From positions 19,525,626 to 19,589,625 of the forward strand of contig NC_135562.1 of assembly GCF_964340395.1 (NCBI RefSeq): a stretch of 64,000 nt of DNA, written 5' to 3'. This document shows, piece by piece, positions 50,475 to 61,345 of this stretch. Each line of letters begins with the position of its first letter. Position 1 is the first letter of the stretch. The notes beneath the pieces are model-generated. The model made no database searches, was not told the DNA's origin, and was given only the letters and a program-made list of their open reading frames with translations. The position numbers and the translations under genes are program-made. The stretch is from Glandiceps talaboti. Taxonomy: Eukaryota > Hemichordata > Enteropneusta > Spengelidae.

Positions 50475-50665
50475 TTCAATTTACTAGCCCAACATCACCC
50501 TGGTGTTCACTCTGGACTAGAACTACATGTAGTGGTGGTATTCATTTGCTAGCCAGATGTCAGTCGTCATCCTGGTGTTAACACTGTAGAGTGCTGTTAC
50601 TGATTTGCTAGCCTGATTTCAGTCACCCTAGTGTTAACACTGGAATAGAGTGACATTACTCATTT
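50475..50665 (+). repeat. About 65-bp repeat, 3 units
   Basis: Each unit has CTAGCC-GAT-TCAGTC, CCTGGTGTTAACACT and TTACT-ATTTG. A single related segment (GCTAGCCTGATGTCAGCCGT) lies at about 41651. Confidence 0.75.
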
Positions 50666-50692
50666 GTTATCCTGAGATAGAAGTGCGCTGCG

Positions 50693-50800
50693 AAAAAAGA
50701 AGTTCAGCAATTACATTGATGCCAGACCCCCTCTCCTGCTAAATGAACCAAGTTTGTTTATTGAGCTTACATGTATGTGTACGATCTTCCCTTAGATAGA
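50693..50800 (+). repeat. Dispersed repeat R2, copy 1
   Basis: GAAGTTCAGCAATTACATTG, ATGCCAGACCCCC and TTGAG-TTA-ATG match 60052-60165 in the first ROCO intron, same orientation, 9.4 kb away. Confidence 0.8.
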
Positions 50801-51654
50801 TTTCATTCACTTGACAACAGCACATAGAATTAACATTGTGATGGGCAGTTGTATGTAATCCTTATCATTCAAGTCCCTTTACACCATATAAACACCAACA
50901 GTATACTTACTGGTGCAGCATAAGTACCTCCTGTCAGATACATGTACAGTTTCCTATAAAGAACTATACATGTATTGTTACCTGATAATAATGCTATCAA
51001 TAAGCAAAGTCTGTTTAAAGGATATTTCTTACTTTTTAACTTTACCTAGCAACAAATGAAAAATTAATGCTTGTAAGTTTGTTGTCTGTTTGTTTGTTTT
51101 GTAATAATAATTTAATCTCACTTTACCAGGTGCATCCTATATTAAAGGGAGCTCCATATTTCCTTTGTTCTTTACTTTGACCTCTGACCTGCGCAGACAG
51201 TCAGAGCCAACAATCCAGTTGACCTTTGCAAACAATCAAGCTACTGCAGTCAAAATAATCCTTGTATTATTGACAACAAATCTTATCAGTAACCGAGGAG
51301 TACATGAAAGGATTATATCTGATAGGTTGCTACAGTTCCTATTTAGTACTTCATTCAAATGTTTTAATATCATAGTTCAATCAGATGTGATTGTGATATA
51401 TCTGGCTTCCCATTTATCATATAGTTCGCTATCTTGCTTCCTGTTGACAATGTACTATGTAGTTCACCAGATCTGATGAACCAGTATGTGAGCATGAGCC
51501 AGATAGCAAAGTATCTTATATGTAGTTCACTAACCTTACAAACATAGTTACATGTCTACATATATCATGTGTACATAGGTGTACATGTATGTATACTTTA
51601 ACTTTAAACAATGGTATATAAGCTCTGTAGTTAACTTAAACTAACTTATACAGT
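50801..51654. other. No gene seen
   Basis: Non-coding; short open frames without splice support. Confidence 0.45.
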
Positions 51655-51655
51655 G

Positions 51656-51701
<46 letters not shown>
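51655..51701. repeat. (CA)n microsatellite
   Basis: About 22 CA units. Confidence 0.97.
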
Positions 51702-51703
<2 letters not shown>

Positions 51704-51857
51704 AATTGCAAGTAGACATGTATATGTATTTCCTTGTCATGTGATGATGTATATCTGTTTTAAAAATTATGAAGTTAATACATGATATAGTACCTCATGA
51801 ATTTTGAATAAAACCAAAGACCTTGTATGGAATATTTGTATTACTGATACAGTGATA

Positions 51858-52025
51858 GTTATATAGGACACGTCCGAGGACATTAACTGATGGGGGAGTA
51901 TTGGGTATACATGTACATGTAGCTCCATTATTTTGTCCGAGATGCAGCTGAGGACAAAAGTAATCGAGCTTTACCCAATACTGTCCCATTATTTTCAGTT
52001 AGTGGCCAAGGACATGTCCTATAAC
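51858..52025. mobile_element. 168-bp palindromic MITE-like element
   Basis: Left arm GTTATATAGGACACGTCCGA, GGACATTAACTGATGGG and AGTATTGGGTA. Right arm TACCCAATACTGTCCCA, TTCAGTTAGTGGCC and AAGGACATGTCCTATAAC. The centre is a second palindrome, TTTTGTCC ... GGACAAAA. Confidence 0.82.
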
Positions 52026-52324
52026 AAAGTTAATGTACTTCGAACAAGTTATCTACAGCTCTGTTACATAACCTCTTACCCATTATCATGTCAATTACAA
52101 AATTCACCAAAGAAATCCCATCCCTACATCTCGGCCAAATAATCTGATGTTTTCCCTAAAGGTTCAGTGTGAAAGCCACAAACCTGGCAAGGACTCATTC
52201 TGTAACAAAATGACAGTCTCAAATCAAGCAGTATTTCCATTTTACCCATCCATAGTTCTGTTATTAACCCTGGTGCACATACACATTGTCAAGTCAATGA
52301 ACAAATTCCATGTGGAGACCAGCT

Positions 52325-52410
52325 TAGTCACTTAGTAGTGAAGTGGTTATAACAGAGTGTGTCTTTGGATACAGAACAAAAGGTAGTGCGTTCGAGACCC
52401 ACCATGGTAA
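52325..52410 (+). mobile_element. tRNA-like SINE head
   Basis: TAGTAGTGAAGTGGTTATAA (A-box-like) and GCGTTCGAGACCC (B box GTTCGA) about 50 bp later resemble a tRNA-derived Pol III promoter. No closed acceptor stem, so not a tRNA gene. Confidence 0.5.
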
Positions 52411-52924
52411 GAGTGATTTTTTTACACACACTTTACAGAATGACAGGTGCAGAAGCATAGTATTAGTCAGGGGAACACAAGTGGTCACATTGTAACAGTT
52501 GAAAAATTTGGCGACAGTGCTATAGAAATGATGAACATTCTGAGGACAGTTCCATTCATGGGTGGAAAGTGTTTGTGGACAGTTCCTTTCATGGATTAGC
52601 AGTATGCAGACACTTTCTTTGTGTAAAAGTGTCCTGTTAACTGAAAAAGTGTCCACTAAATGAAATTAAGAGCTCGGTTGAAAGAATGGGGAAGAGTCGG
52701 AAAGGAGTATAACAATATCTTAAAGGTCAGATTGGAACACAGATTTTAATAAGAGAAGTTTTATAAATAAATTGCTGTGTCAAAAAATAGTTTCACTTCC
52801 TAAAGGAAACAATTCTACACTGTTAAAAATACGTTATCGTTAAAATTCAGCAGTAACACTTTTATTTATACTAAACTCATTCTCACAAACCAGAGCTGCT
52901 ATTTCTTCCGTGACACTACAAAAT

Positions 52925-53330
52925 AACACTTTTATTTGTACACTAGACAGAATTCATGTGTAACACTTTTACAATGTGTGTATAAAAGTAGGTCATTGGT
53001 AGAATTCATATGGAACACTTTTACAATGTGTGTAAAGTAGGTCATTGGTAGAATTCATATGGAACACTTACAACATGTGTAAAGTAGGTCATTGGTAGTA
53101 TGGAACACTTTTACAATGTGTGTAAAGTAGGTCATTGGTAGAATTCACACTTCTATAAATGTTTCTTAACTAAGTCATTGAAATGTTTCATACATGTAAC
53201 TAAGTCATTGATACAATTCAGCAGTAACACTTCTATAGTGTTTGTGAACTAAGTCATTGAAATGTTTGTTAACTAAGTCACTGATAGAATTCAGCAGTAA
53301 CACTTCTATAAATGTTCAACTGAGTCAACT
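52925..53330. repeat. Diverged 45-60 bp tandem repeat
   Basis: GTGTAAAGTAGGTCATTGG, TAGAATTCATATGGAACACT and TTTACAATGTG recur four times from 52955 to 53145. Then AACTAAGTCATTGA, GAATTCAGCAGTAACACTT and CTATA recur to 53330. A related AATTCAGCAGTAACACTT lies near 52846. Confidence 0.82.
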
Positions 53331-53895
53331 TTAACTGATCATGTGACCATGAATGACATTATTATCATAAAAAAGTCATGATTTTAGGCAAGCATTGTTT
53401 TAAAATAGTATGTTTGAAAATAACAAATAAATAGTATCACATAATCTAGTGTATGCATATTTTACATTCATTTATTTCGTGTGATTCTGTACCACAATGG
53501 TGACATCACACCACACTGCACATGAAATATGCAGGGTATCATTTTGCTTGCCTGTGTGTGAATTATTACTAATACATGGCCAGATAAACAAAAAATCCAT
53601 CAATACAATAAAAGCTATGCTGGTAGATTTGGCATAGCAGCCTTGAAAAATGATAATGATCCCTCCAGTCCAGGATTGGAAAATACAAAAAAAATCAATT
53701 TTATATGCTTACCCTAGATCTATCGAATGTTTGGGAATATTTGTTTTCCTTCTGATGTGATTCTATCGCAAAACAAGACGAATTTTGCCTACCAAATCAA
53801 TAAATCTGATATTTTTAGCATTTTGATTGAGTAGTTTAGTATCTTAAGTTATTATCAGATTTTCGGTTGTGGATATATGTGATGAAATTAATACC
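53331..53895. other. No gene seen
   Basis: AT-rich non-coding sequence. Confidence 0.45.
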
Positions 53896-54127
53896 TTAAA
53901 GTGGTCATATGGATGAGGATTGGACACTTGTTTTGGATTTTTGAATACAAGTATCTAAAATAGTTTAATCATAGCTTCCTCTTTTGCAATTTATTGAGTC
54001 GCAAACAAGTACTTGGCATACGTTGTTTCACATTGATTTTTCAAGTAGGAAGCCATTATAACATTGTACTAAAAAAAATCAAAAATTCAAAATAGATATC
54101 CAATCTTCATCCAACTGGCCACTTTAA
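53896..54127. mobile_element. TTAA-flanked MITE family B, copy 1 (232 bp)
   Basis: Bounded by TTAA at 53896-53899 and 54124-54127. Ends read TTAAAGTGGTCATATGGATG and CATCCAACTGGCCACTTTAA. Interior words TTTTGGATTTTT, GCAATTTATTGAGT and TTTCACATT-ATTTTTC are shared with 56816-57159, but this copy is diverged and shorter. Confidence 0.85.
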
Positions 54128-54150
54128 CCATGTTAACTATACAGGTATAC

Positions 54151-54176
54151 ATACGTACGTACGTACGTACGTACAT
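54151..54176. repeat. (ACGT)n microsatellite
   Basis: About six ACGT units, self-complementary and CpG-bearing in an otherwise CpG-poor region. Confidence 0.93.
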
Positions 54177-54965
54177 ACATATGTACAAGTTGTATATTAA
54201 ATTTGTGTATTTGGAGTAAATGTAGCAAAAATCTCCATGACTGCAGCAATGTCCGTAACATATAAATATATATTTGCTGCACTGATGTACATGTATTAGA
54301 CAGGTAGGTTTCTACCCCCATGCATGGATGTATTACACACCCACACTATGCTATAAGGGGAGACCTTAGTTTAAAAAAATGATCCTCTGTGCACCATGTT
54401 ACACGACACCATCATTAGCATCAAGGCTCACCATGGATATATCTTGGGAGATGTTACCGATAATTTCAAGAGAAATCAGTCCGAATAATGGAATAGAACT
54501 GAACTGTAATTACGTACAGTACACTGTACATACGTAATTTGATGTTCCCTGATGTTAATTGTTTATTTCCGAAACTGTTAATAACGCGTTCTAGAAGTGA
54601 ACTGACGTACATTGTATTCGCGTTCCTGCAATTCCTTTGTACGTTCCTGAGGGTCACACAACAATGAATGAAACATTAACGGAACATTCTTGAACGAAAG
54701 ACAAATACCAACAGCTATTGTGAAGAAACTAGGTCAATTTTCTGCATGCCTCTATACATCAACAATACAATATATATACAATGTGGGTTAGCTTATATAT
54801 TACTTTCATCTCCTATTGCGTATGAAAACTTCCTGTGAAACACAATTTCCTACATTCACATCCTCCTCAACTCCATTTTGCACAGACGTTCAGATCGTCT
54901 AAATAACAAATGCAGTCAATATATAAAATATAATACAAATATAATCGAATCAAAATGCAACTTAC

Positions 54966-55094
54966 ATGGAGTCGGGGCAGGCTCTTAAAGAGAGAGGTGC
55001 TCGAGCTGAAGGATATGGCACCTCGCCGTTGCAGCACATGTTTTGGAATTGGTCTGTCCAGCGGTAATACTGGCAACTGGTGGCATACCTCCAT
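54966..55094 (-). CDS. PDE7A: PDE7-type cAMP phosphodiesterase, first coding exon
   Basis: Read on the minus strand this is 43 codons from ATG (complement of 55092-55094) to the donor CAT|GTAAGT, phase 0. The peptide begins MEVCHQLPVLPLDRP and continues IPKHVLQRRGAISFSSS and SLF, closely resembling the human PDE7A1 N-terminus as I know it. PDE7 enzymes hydrolyse cAMP. In mammalian PDE7A1, N-terminal RRGAIS repeats resemble PKA pseudosubstrate sites and bind the PKA catalytic subunit; one such motif is visible here at residues 23-28. I chose the ATG at 55094 because it has a purine at -3 and G at +4 and matches the family; an in-frame ATG six codons upstream has poor context. The remaining exons, including the HD-type catalytic domain, would lie at lower coordinates; none was recognised. 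Confidence 0.85.
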
Positions 55095-55640
55095 TGCAGA
55101 AATAAGCAACATTTATACATTCAAGATACACAATTTTTTCGAGAATTTCAACCTGACGGGTTGTGATATTTAGTGATGTGTATTTTGACGCCCTCTGCTC
55201 TGCCTCTGACGATCCAATCCAACACGATCACGATTCGATCTTACTCACTTGCGAATCACTACAAACTCAGAATTCTTTACAGCTCAATTAGGAAAAATGA
55301 GCAGATTCCATCTCTAGTACTTATATCTGCACTCGTATCATTTTTTCGTCAGGAGTACACAATCGGTGTCTATCACATTGAAGTACAAAAGCATAGGAGA
55401 AGACCTTTCAGCTTGCGATGGTTACCCAGAATGCTATTTGGCAAAACAGGAAATGACGACTAATGAATATTAATAATGAAGGGAATCCCCGGGTTCTATA
55501 TTCAGAGTCAGTAGTGAAATCGTTCGGAGTGAATCTGTAAGACCGCCCTCTGTACCCCTGTCAATTTCAGAGCTAACGACGGAAAGTTTCTCTCGAGAAA
55601 TAAACATACATTTTTTAAGTTGATTGGCCAACTACCACAG
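55095..55640 (-). promoter_or_regulatory. Probable PDE7 5-prime UTR and promoter region
   Basis: Region just upstream of the PDE7 start, with more CpG than its surroundings. TGACG half cAMP-response elements lie at 55154, 55186, 55207 and 55454 on the plus strand (CGTCA in the gene's direction). CCAAT lies at 55214, and ATTGG near 55623. No TATA box in an obvious position. Human PDE7A1 is reported to be CREB-responsive, so the half-sites are suggestive; transcription start is unknown. Confidence 0.4.
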
Positions 55641-56815
55641 AAGGGTGTACTGATTACGAGCTACTAGTAGTACTACTACTGTAGTCTGTAATAATATGGC
55701 TTATGGGTACAAGACATCGAAACAGTTTTAATTTTAAAATTCTGTGTACAGTGTAGCAATTTCCTTTTGAATACAAAATAGGCTTTCTGTTAGCAAACTT
55801 ATAAACTAGGTGTTCAAATATATTTGACAAAGTGTACTCAATTTTTTATGGTGGCGAGTGATAGAGCGCCACACAGCGGCAGAGAGTGTCGATTGCTGAA
55901 TGGGAAATCCCCTGCATACGTTTGTACTGTGCTATTTTTAGAGTTGGGTTTTTCCACACTGAAATCAGAACAAGTACAGTACTGAAGACCGCTTCATGGA
56001 TTCATTTGGTTGTTCTTTTAAATTGGTGAAAAGATCAGGGAAATAACCCACTTTGAGTGGGTTTGAGTGGTTAACCATCTCAAACATCAGGTAAATATTG
56101 GCGATATTACAGAGCAAGAAGACGGTTTTACTTTCATTTTATTGACAGAAATCTTATACACGATGGAAAAATGACAAAACCAGTCCTGATATTATATCCG
56201 ATATAACCTGATAATAGTGATGCCATGATGTTTTAAATCGAATGCTATGAACCCTCCCTTCAAATTGTAACGTTCAGGTACGTCTCAGACCATTGATGTA
56301 TTACTATTAGAGACCTAAAACATCCATGCTCAGACTTACTTGTTGAACTTGAAATATTTGATGAATCTTTCTGTGGTAACTTGCTATTTCTTTGTTCCAT
56401 ATTTTGGCCACAGACACTAGAATCAATATGTATGTAGTATGTAGTGTGTGTGTGTGTGTAATGGGGTATATATATATATTTATATATATATAATTATAAA
56501 CTGAAGTATATGTAATATGTGTATACTGGAGTAAACTGCTCAATACATATGTATTTTTACTGTGTAAAAATGAAAAAATTCAGAAGATAAGAGATGAATA
56601 CTTGGACATTTAATTTAGTTTACAGTCACAGTTACTTAAATTTTGAATTTGATAATCATTCTCTATTTAAGTACATTTTTTCATTTGTAGATGATACTAT
56701 AGCAAGTGCCACAGCTAAATATCTCAGTGATATACTTAATATTTTCAAGACATTGTAAACATCAGTGTTTTATTTGGTATATTTTCTTGCCAATGTCACT
56801 TCTTGTGTGCACGGC
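55641..56815. other. Intergenic region between divergent genes
   Basis: No exon recognised. The first non-coding exon of the ROCO gene should lie between here and 58,120 but cannot be placed. A short GT/TA tract lies at 56444-56492. Confidence 0.45.
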
Positions 56816-57159
56816 TTAAAGTGGCCATATGGATGAGAATTTGGTATTTATTTTGGATTTTTATTTGATAAAACAGCTTCACTATGTTTTTCTACTTGAA
56901 AAAATAATGTGAAATAACATATACCAAGTCCATGTTCATAACTCAATACATTGCAAAAAGTACAAAAAGTTTGTTATTGTACGTACAATAACAAACATTT
57001 TACACATTGTTTAATCTTTTGCAGTTTATTGAGTTGCAAACATAGATTTGGTATATGTTATTTCACATTATTTTTTCTAGTAGAAAAACATAGTGAAGCT
57101 GTTTTATCAAATAAAAATCCAAAATAAATACCAAATTCTCATCCATATGGTCACTTTAA
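56816..57159. mobile_element. TTAA-flanked MITE family B, copy 2 (344 bp, near-perfect palindrome)
   Basis: Bounded by TTAA at 56816-56819 and 57156-57159. The outer roughly 110 bp of both arms are almost identical (AAAGTGGCCATATGGATGAG, TTTGGTATTTATTTTGG, CAGCTTCACTATGTTTTTCT, GTGAAATAACATATACCAA). The centre is AACAAACATTTT opposite TGTTATTGTACGTACAATAACA. The TTAA duplication is typical of piggyBac- and Kolobok-type elements; the ends match neither closely enough for a firm call. Confidence 0.9.
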
Positions 57160-57190
<31 letters not shown>

Positions 57191-57224
57191 ATATGTATGT
57201 AGAGTGGTATAAATAAATAAATAT

Positions 57225-57292
<68 letters not shown>

Positions 57293-57294
57293 TG

Positions 57295-57374
<80 letters not shown>
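57157..57374. repeat. (AAAT)n and long (TA)n microsatellites
   Basis: AAAT units at 57157-57195 begin exactly at the end of the MITE; a TA run extends over 57227-57374 with one ACTGAGTT interruption at 57291-57298. A (TGTGTC)n tract follows at 57427-57472. Confidence 0.97.
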
Positions 57375-57377
<3 letters not shown>

Positions 57378-57729
57378 AACTTGATGTAGGATAAAATGTC
57401 TCTGCTGGAGTAAAGAGTGTTCAATATGTGTGTGTGTCTGTGTCTGTGTCTGTGTCTGTGTATGTGTCTGTGTGTGTAGAGTGGTATATCATGTAAATGA
57501 CACAATATCAAAGAATATACTGAGGAGTCGTTACACAGTGTTTCATATTGTAATTGCAATCACCAGACAACTAATGATATAGTTCTGTGAAGTTCCAAAT
57601 TCTATCTCATTTAAAAGTTCGAAAATTCTACCTCGTGACTTATGCCTATATACATATAATTCCATTTCATGTGATATGGTTGCTACAGTGGAAATTGGCC
57701 AAAATGTATCTATTTTCATGCCGGCACTT

Positions 57730-57905
57730 TGAGATTAATAAATAAATCTGACTGGACGTTTCCTATAAGTTGATACCAGTAATCTATACAAGTCTACTGA
57801 AGACAGAAATAAGTCTGACTGAACTTTTCCTTTAAGGTGGTAGCAGTAATCAATGCAAGGCAGAAATAAGCCTGACTGGACTTTTCCTGTATCTAGGTGA
57901 CTGCA
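57730..57905. repeat. Diverged 65-75 bp repeat, 3 units
   Basis: AAATAAGTCTGACTGGAC-TTTCCT followed by GGT-GTAGCAGTAATC recurs three times. Confidence 0.75.
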
Positions 57906-58024
57906 GCTTGTCAATAATTTTGATCTTTCTCATGAAATGTTTTTGTTAGGGCAGTAAGCAGTTAAACTCTACCTAAGTTCCCCTGTCATTTTACCAGGAT
58001 GCCTCAACAAAATGATGGTATAAT

Positions 58025-58095
58025 GTATGGGAAAATATGTCTGTTTTACAAAAGTTCCCCTTTCTGTTACCAGGGCTCCCCTGGAACCCTAGAAA
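58025..58095 (+). repeat. Inverted-repeat arm upstream of the ROCO exons
   Basis: TGTATGGGAA and CCCCTTTCTGTTACCAGGG-TCCCC match, in reverse complement, ATTCCCATACA and GGGGAACCTTGGTAACAGAAAGGGG at about 61575-61645. One arm is in the intron before the first coding exon, the other in intron 2. Confidence 0.65.
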
Positions 58096-58149
58096 AAATT
58101 TGATGAAGTTTGTATAACTTTTTTATTTTCCTGTTTTCAGATAGTTCTA

Positions 58150-58197
58150 ATGTTTGATGACACTGACGAACACTTTATGAAATTATTGGGAAGATGA
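58150..58197 (+). other. 15-codon upstream ORF overlapping the ROCO start
   Basis: ATG at 58150 opens MFDDTDEHFMKLLGR and stops at TGA 58195-58197. The stop overlaps the main ATG at 58194 (ATGA). It lies wholly in the same exon, which starts after the acceptor TTTTCAG at 58134-58140. Such overlap is the arrangement expected for termination-reinitiation or repression of the main frame; function is inferred. Confidence 0.55.
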
Positions 58198-59672
58198 CAG
58201 AAGAGAAAGAGAATTGTGAGTATCCCTTCTCTTTACTTGAGAAGGATTCTTACCAAGTTATACTGAATGAAAATCTTTTCATCGGGAAACATGAAGAGTA
58301 TGAAACTCCTGACAAATTCATCAATGATGACAGGTGGAATAGAAGTACGCAGATTCTATTCAACGATTCCACAATTCTTTGGAAACAGTTGACCGATAAG
58401 ACGTACTGTTTGACTTTGAAGACCAAACAGCTCTACTCGATACCACAAGTTATAAGTAAAGATAAACGATGTGCCCGTGTATCACAGCTTATCCTCGCTG
58501 TAAACAGAATGAGGGAAGTACCGAATGGAATGGCTGTTTTTGTTCAGTTACGAAATTGTAGCTTGGACCGGAACAAGTTGCGAGATCTCAAACCAGAGTT
58601 TGGAACATTGACGTCCATAGAGAATCTAGATATGGGCAATAATCAGTTGAAAACAATACCCAAGGCAATCTTTGAGTTGAAGTACTTGAAAGTTCTGAGG
58701 TTGTCTGTCAATGAAATCGAGGAGTTGCCACAAGGATTTGCTCGGTTGACACAGCTAGAGAATCTTCGCATAGGTTCGAATCGGTTGCGATGTCTACCAC
58801 AAGATTTTGGTCAATGTCAGAGTCTCCGATATTTGAAACTAGCAAGTAATCGACTAACAGACTTTCCACGTCAAATCTTGGATTTGTGTAATCTGGAGCA
58901 ACTACTTCTATCTACTAACAAGATACGAGTGATACCACTGGAACTGTTTGACAATGAAAGCTTACAAATGTTCCATGCTGAGGGGAACCCCCTCCAACAA
59001 CCACCAATAGAAGTTATTAACAGAGGATTGGCTAATATTAGAGAGTACTGTCGAGCTTTCAAGAAAGGTGACATCAAAGACGATCGTTTGAAAGTTATGT
59101 TTCTAGGGGCAACAGAAGCCGGGAAAACAACTCTGTGCCAAGCTATTACCCAGGGTAAAAGTAATGATAATGTAGAACGCACTGTCGGGATTGAGCAACA
59201 CCAGTATGAAATACGTGATGTCAAAATGGTGATTTGGGACTTTGCTGGTCATTTGGTCTACTACCAAACACACCATGTCTTTATTACATCGGACGCTTTG
59301 GTCATTTTAGTCATCAATTTGTCAAAGTATGACAGTACACAATCTTGCTATGATGACCTTGTAGGGCTATGGCTTGACAACGTCTCCATGCGCGTGCCAA
59401 ACGCCGTGATTTTGGTGGTTGGCACACACATCGATGAAGTCAAAGAGAATGGAGAAGACCCCAAAGACAAAGTGAAAGACATACTAACAAAGATGAAGAC
59501 GCAAGTAGCCAAGCGTAAGGATGTCTTGACAGCACGAATTAAACAATTACAAGAAAAAGAGCACAACTTGGGAAAAGATGACACATCTCCAGGTGATGTA
59601 AAAGAACAACAAGAGAACATCTTACATCATCAGATTATCCAACTGAAGGACCAAGCAGAACAACAACTACAG
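58194..59672 (+). CDS. ROCO protein, coding exon 1: leucine-rich repeats and Roc GTPase
   Basis: 493 codons, phase 0 at the donor CAG|GTAAAC. The exon starts at 58141 after a pyrimidine-rich acceptor, so an upstream non-coding exon exists. The ATG at 58194 is the first in-frame one; an in-frame TGA precedes it at 58155. Residues about 95-275 are seven or so leucine-rich repeats (LxxLxLxxNxLxxLP type). A ROCO-typical linker INRGLANIREYCRAF follows at about 275-289. The Roc domain has G1 GATEAGKTT (305-313), switch TVGIE (330-334), G3 DFAGH (349-353) and G4 THID (411-414); nucleotide-binding residues are intact. After G4 there is a charged, helical, probably coiled-coil stretch (about 420-493) longer than usual for Roc. 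The domain order resembles MFHAS1- and LRRK-type ROCO proteins, which act as signalling GTPases; no kinase is seen so far. Confidence 0.95.
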
Positions 59673-60669
59673 GTAAACAAAGGGATGATCACACAATGTC
59701 GCACAAGCTCAATAAGCAAACATTGTTCATTTAGGACAAAGCCTCCTCCCCTAATGAACGTTCACAAGTGCGACATCACATGTTTATATACGATGTAAAC
59801 CATGATGAAAACTGTAGCGGTAACACCACTATGATTGCTGCAATGTGAAAACGTGATGGTAAATATGAAGTTCCAATCTCTATGTTTACTGAGATGATGG
59901 TAAACACATCAAAATACTACCGGAAACCCAGCACTGTAGCTTACATTAGAAATAAATGGTTATCGACTTATCAACATCTCAGAAGTAAATACAGATTTTC
60001 AAAGCTTTTATCATTGAAGGCGTGAAAGTTTTCAAACTTTGGTTAGAAATGTAAAAATGAAGTTCAGCAATTACATTGATGCCAGACCCCCTTCCCCACT
60101 AAACGAACGAAGTGTGCTTGTTGAGTTTATATGACATTGTGCAATCATCCCTAACAGAACCTCAAAACATGTAAGTGTCAGCATCAGGTATTTGCACATC
60201 AAGTGTTTGCATGAGTGTTTTCTATGGCTGCACCTTATTGATCATGTACAGCAAAAACACAGATAGCATGAGTGCGTTTTGAGCACAAAACTCAACTATC
60301 ATGACGTTCTGTTATTATTGTATTGTATTTTCATGGGATTCTATGTACATGGAACAAATTCAGTGCACATTTGTATGCAATGGTGTTTTCAATATTACGT
60401 TGCAGTGTATATACCAATAGTGTACTGTACATGCACACTGACGCAAGTCAACACTAGTACATATATCCATTTAATGTAAGGTTCATCTACAAACACTGAA
60501 TGGGGGGGGGGGGGGGGGACTTGAAAAACTTTTTCTAACACAAAGTATTGCTGCATTGTGAACAGATTTTCTAAAAGTATTGATGTAGTGATTTTAGTAC
60601 TTTGCTTTTTCTTGACATCACTTGACAGTGTGTCCCATTATGAATGTGTGACATTTCTTTATTATAAAG
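59673..60669 (+). other. ROCO intron 1
   Basis: GT at 59673, AG at 60668-60669 (TTTCTTTATTATAAAG). Holds the second copy of dispersed repeat R2 (60052-60165) and a G17 tract at 60502-60518. No other feature. Confidence 0.85.
60052..60165 (+). repeat. Dispersed repeat R2, copy 2
   Basis: GAAGTTCAGCAATTACATTG and ATGCCAGACCCCC, as at 50693-50800, same orientation. Confidence 0.8.
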
Positions 60670-60883
60670 GTACAATTGGATACACCCCTATTGGTATGTT
60701 CTAAGGAACCCAATACAGAAGGATTACAGACATTTAAGGATGCCTTGGTCAGAATTGCTCTTGATGAAAAACTCTTCCCAGAAAGAGGAAAAAATCGTCC
60801 AAAATCTTGGAAAGAAACAGAGAATCTGATTATGGAAGAAAGGAAAATAACTCCAGGAGATAAAGGAGAAGAAAGTCGAACAG
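60670..60883 (+). CDS. ROCO protein, coding exon 2: end of Roc domain
   Basis: 214 nt, entering in phase 0 and leaving in phase 1, with donor ACAG|GTAAAT. It encodes 71 residues from VQLDTPLLVCSKEPNTEGL onward. VCSK plus EGLQTFKDALVRIA fits the last strand and helix of Roc (G5-like SK). The stretch FPERGKNRPKSWKETENLI follows, and SWKETENLI resembles the W-containing helix leading into COR. Phases join cleanly to both neighbours, giving residues 494-564. Confidence 0.9.
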
Positions 60884-61224
60884 GTAAATGACAGTACAAT
60901 CACATTAGGATAGATGAATTAGGATAGTACTCAGTTTTATATATTATAACAAGTTCTCACTATGTGCTCAGACCATTTTACAATTATTACCTCTAGCACT
61001 GATCTAGTTTTTGCAAGTACTGCCCTTTTAACTTCCTCAAATCAAGAAACATTCAACCTTTGCAGCTTGATTGAGAAATGCATAGAATTAAATCTTTGAC
61101 AAAGCAGCCTATATTCTACAAGGTTCCTAATTATACATCTGGGTTGAATGTGGCTCAATCATGGTTCAAGTCCATGAACATGGACCTTAAGGTAGTCACT
61201 CAGATACAAATTTACTTAACTTAG

Positions 61225-61345
61225 TGCTTATAGAGGCTGGCAATGGATTGTTTGGTACCCAGGAGTTGAGAAAGGGCCATTGTTCAGTGCTAAAGGTCCA
61301 TGCTAGGGGTAATAATTGTAAAGTACATTGAGCAGTACCGTATCT
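61225..61345 (+). mobile_element. SINE S1 tail fragment, copy 3
   Basis: CTGGCAATGGATTGTTTGG, CCCAGGAGTTGAG, AAAGGTCCATGCTAGGGG and TAATTGTAAAGTACATTGAG match the 3-prime halves at 16940-17060 and 50235-50360. Confidence 0.65.

Noticed and set aside
55173-55463. 96-codon plus-strand open frame next to the PDE7 exon
   Set aside because: Lies antisense to the probable PDE7 leader/promoter, with no family resemblance or splice sites.
58871-59620. Minus-strand open frames opposite ROCO exon 1
   Set aside because: Antisense shadows of a clearly coding exon.
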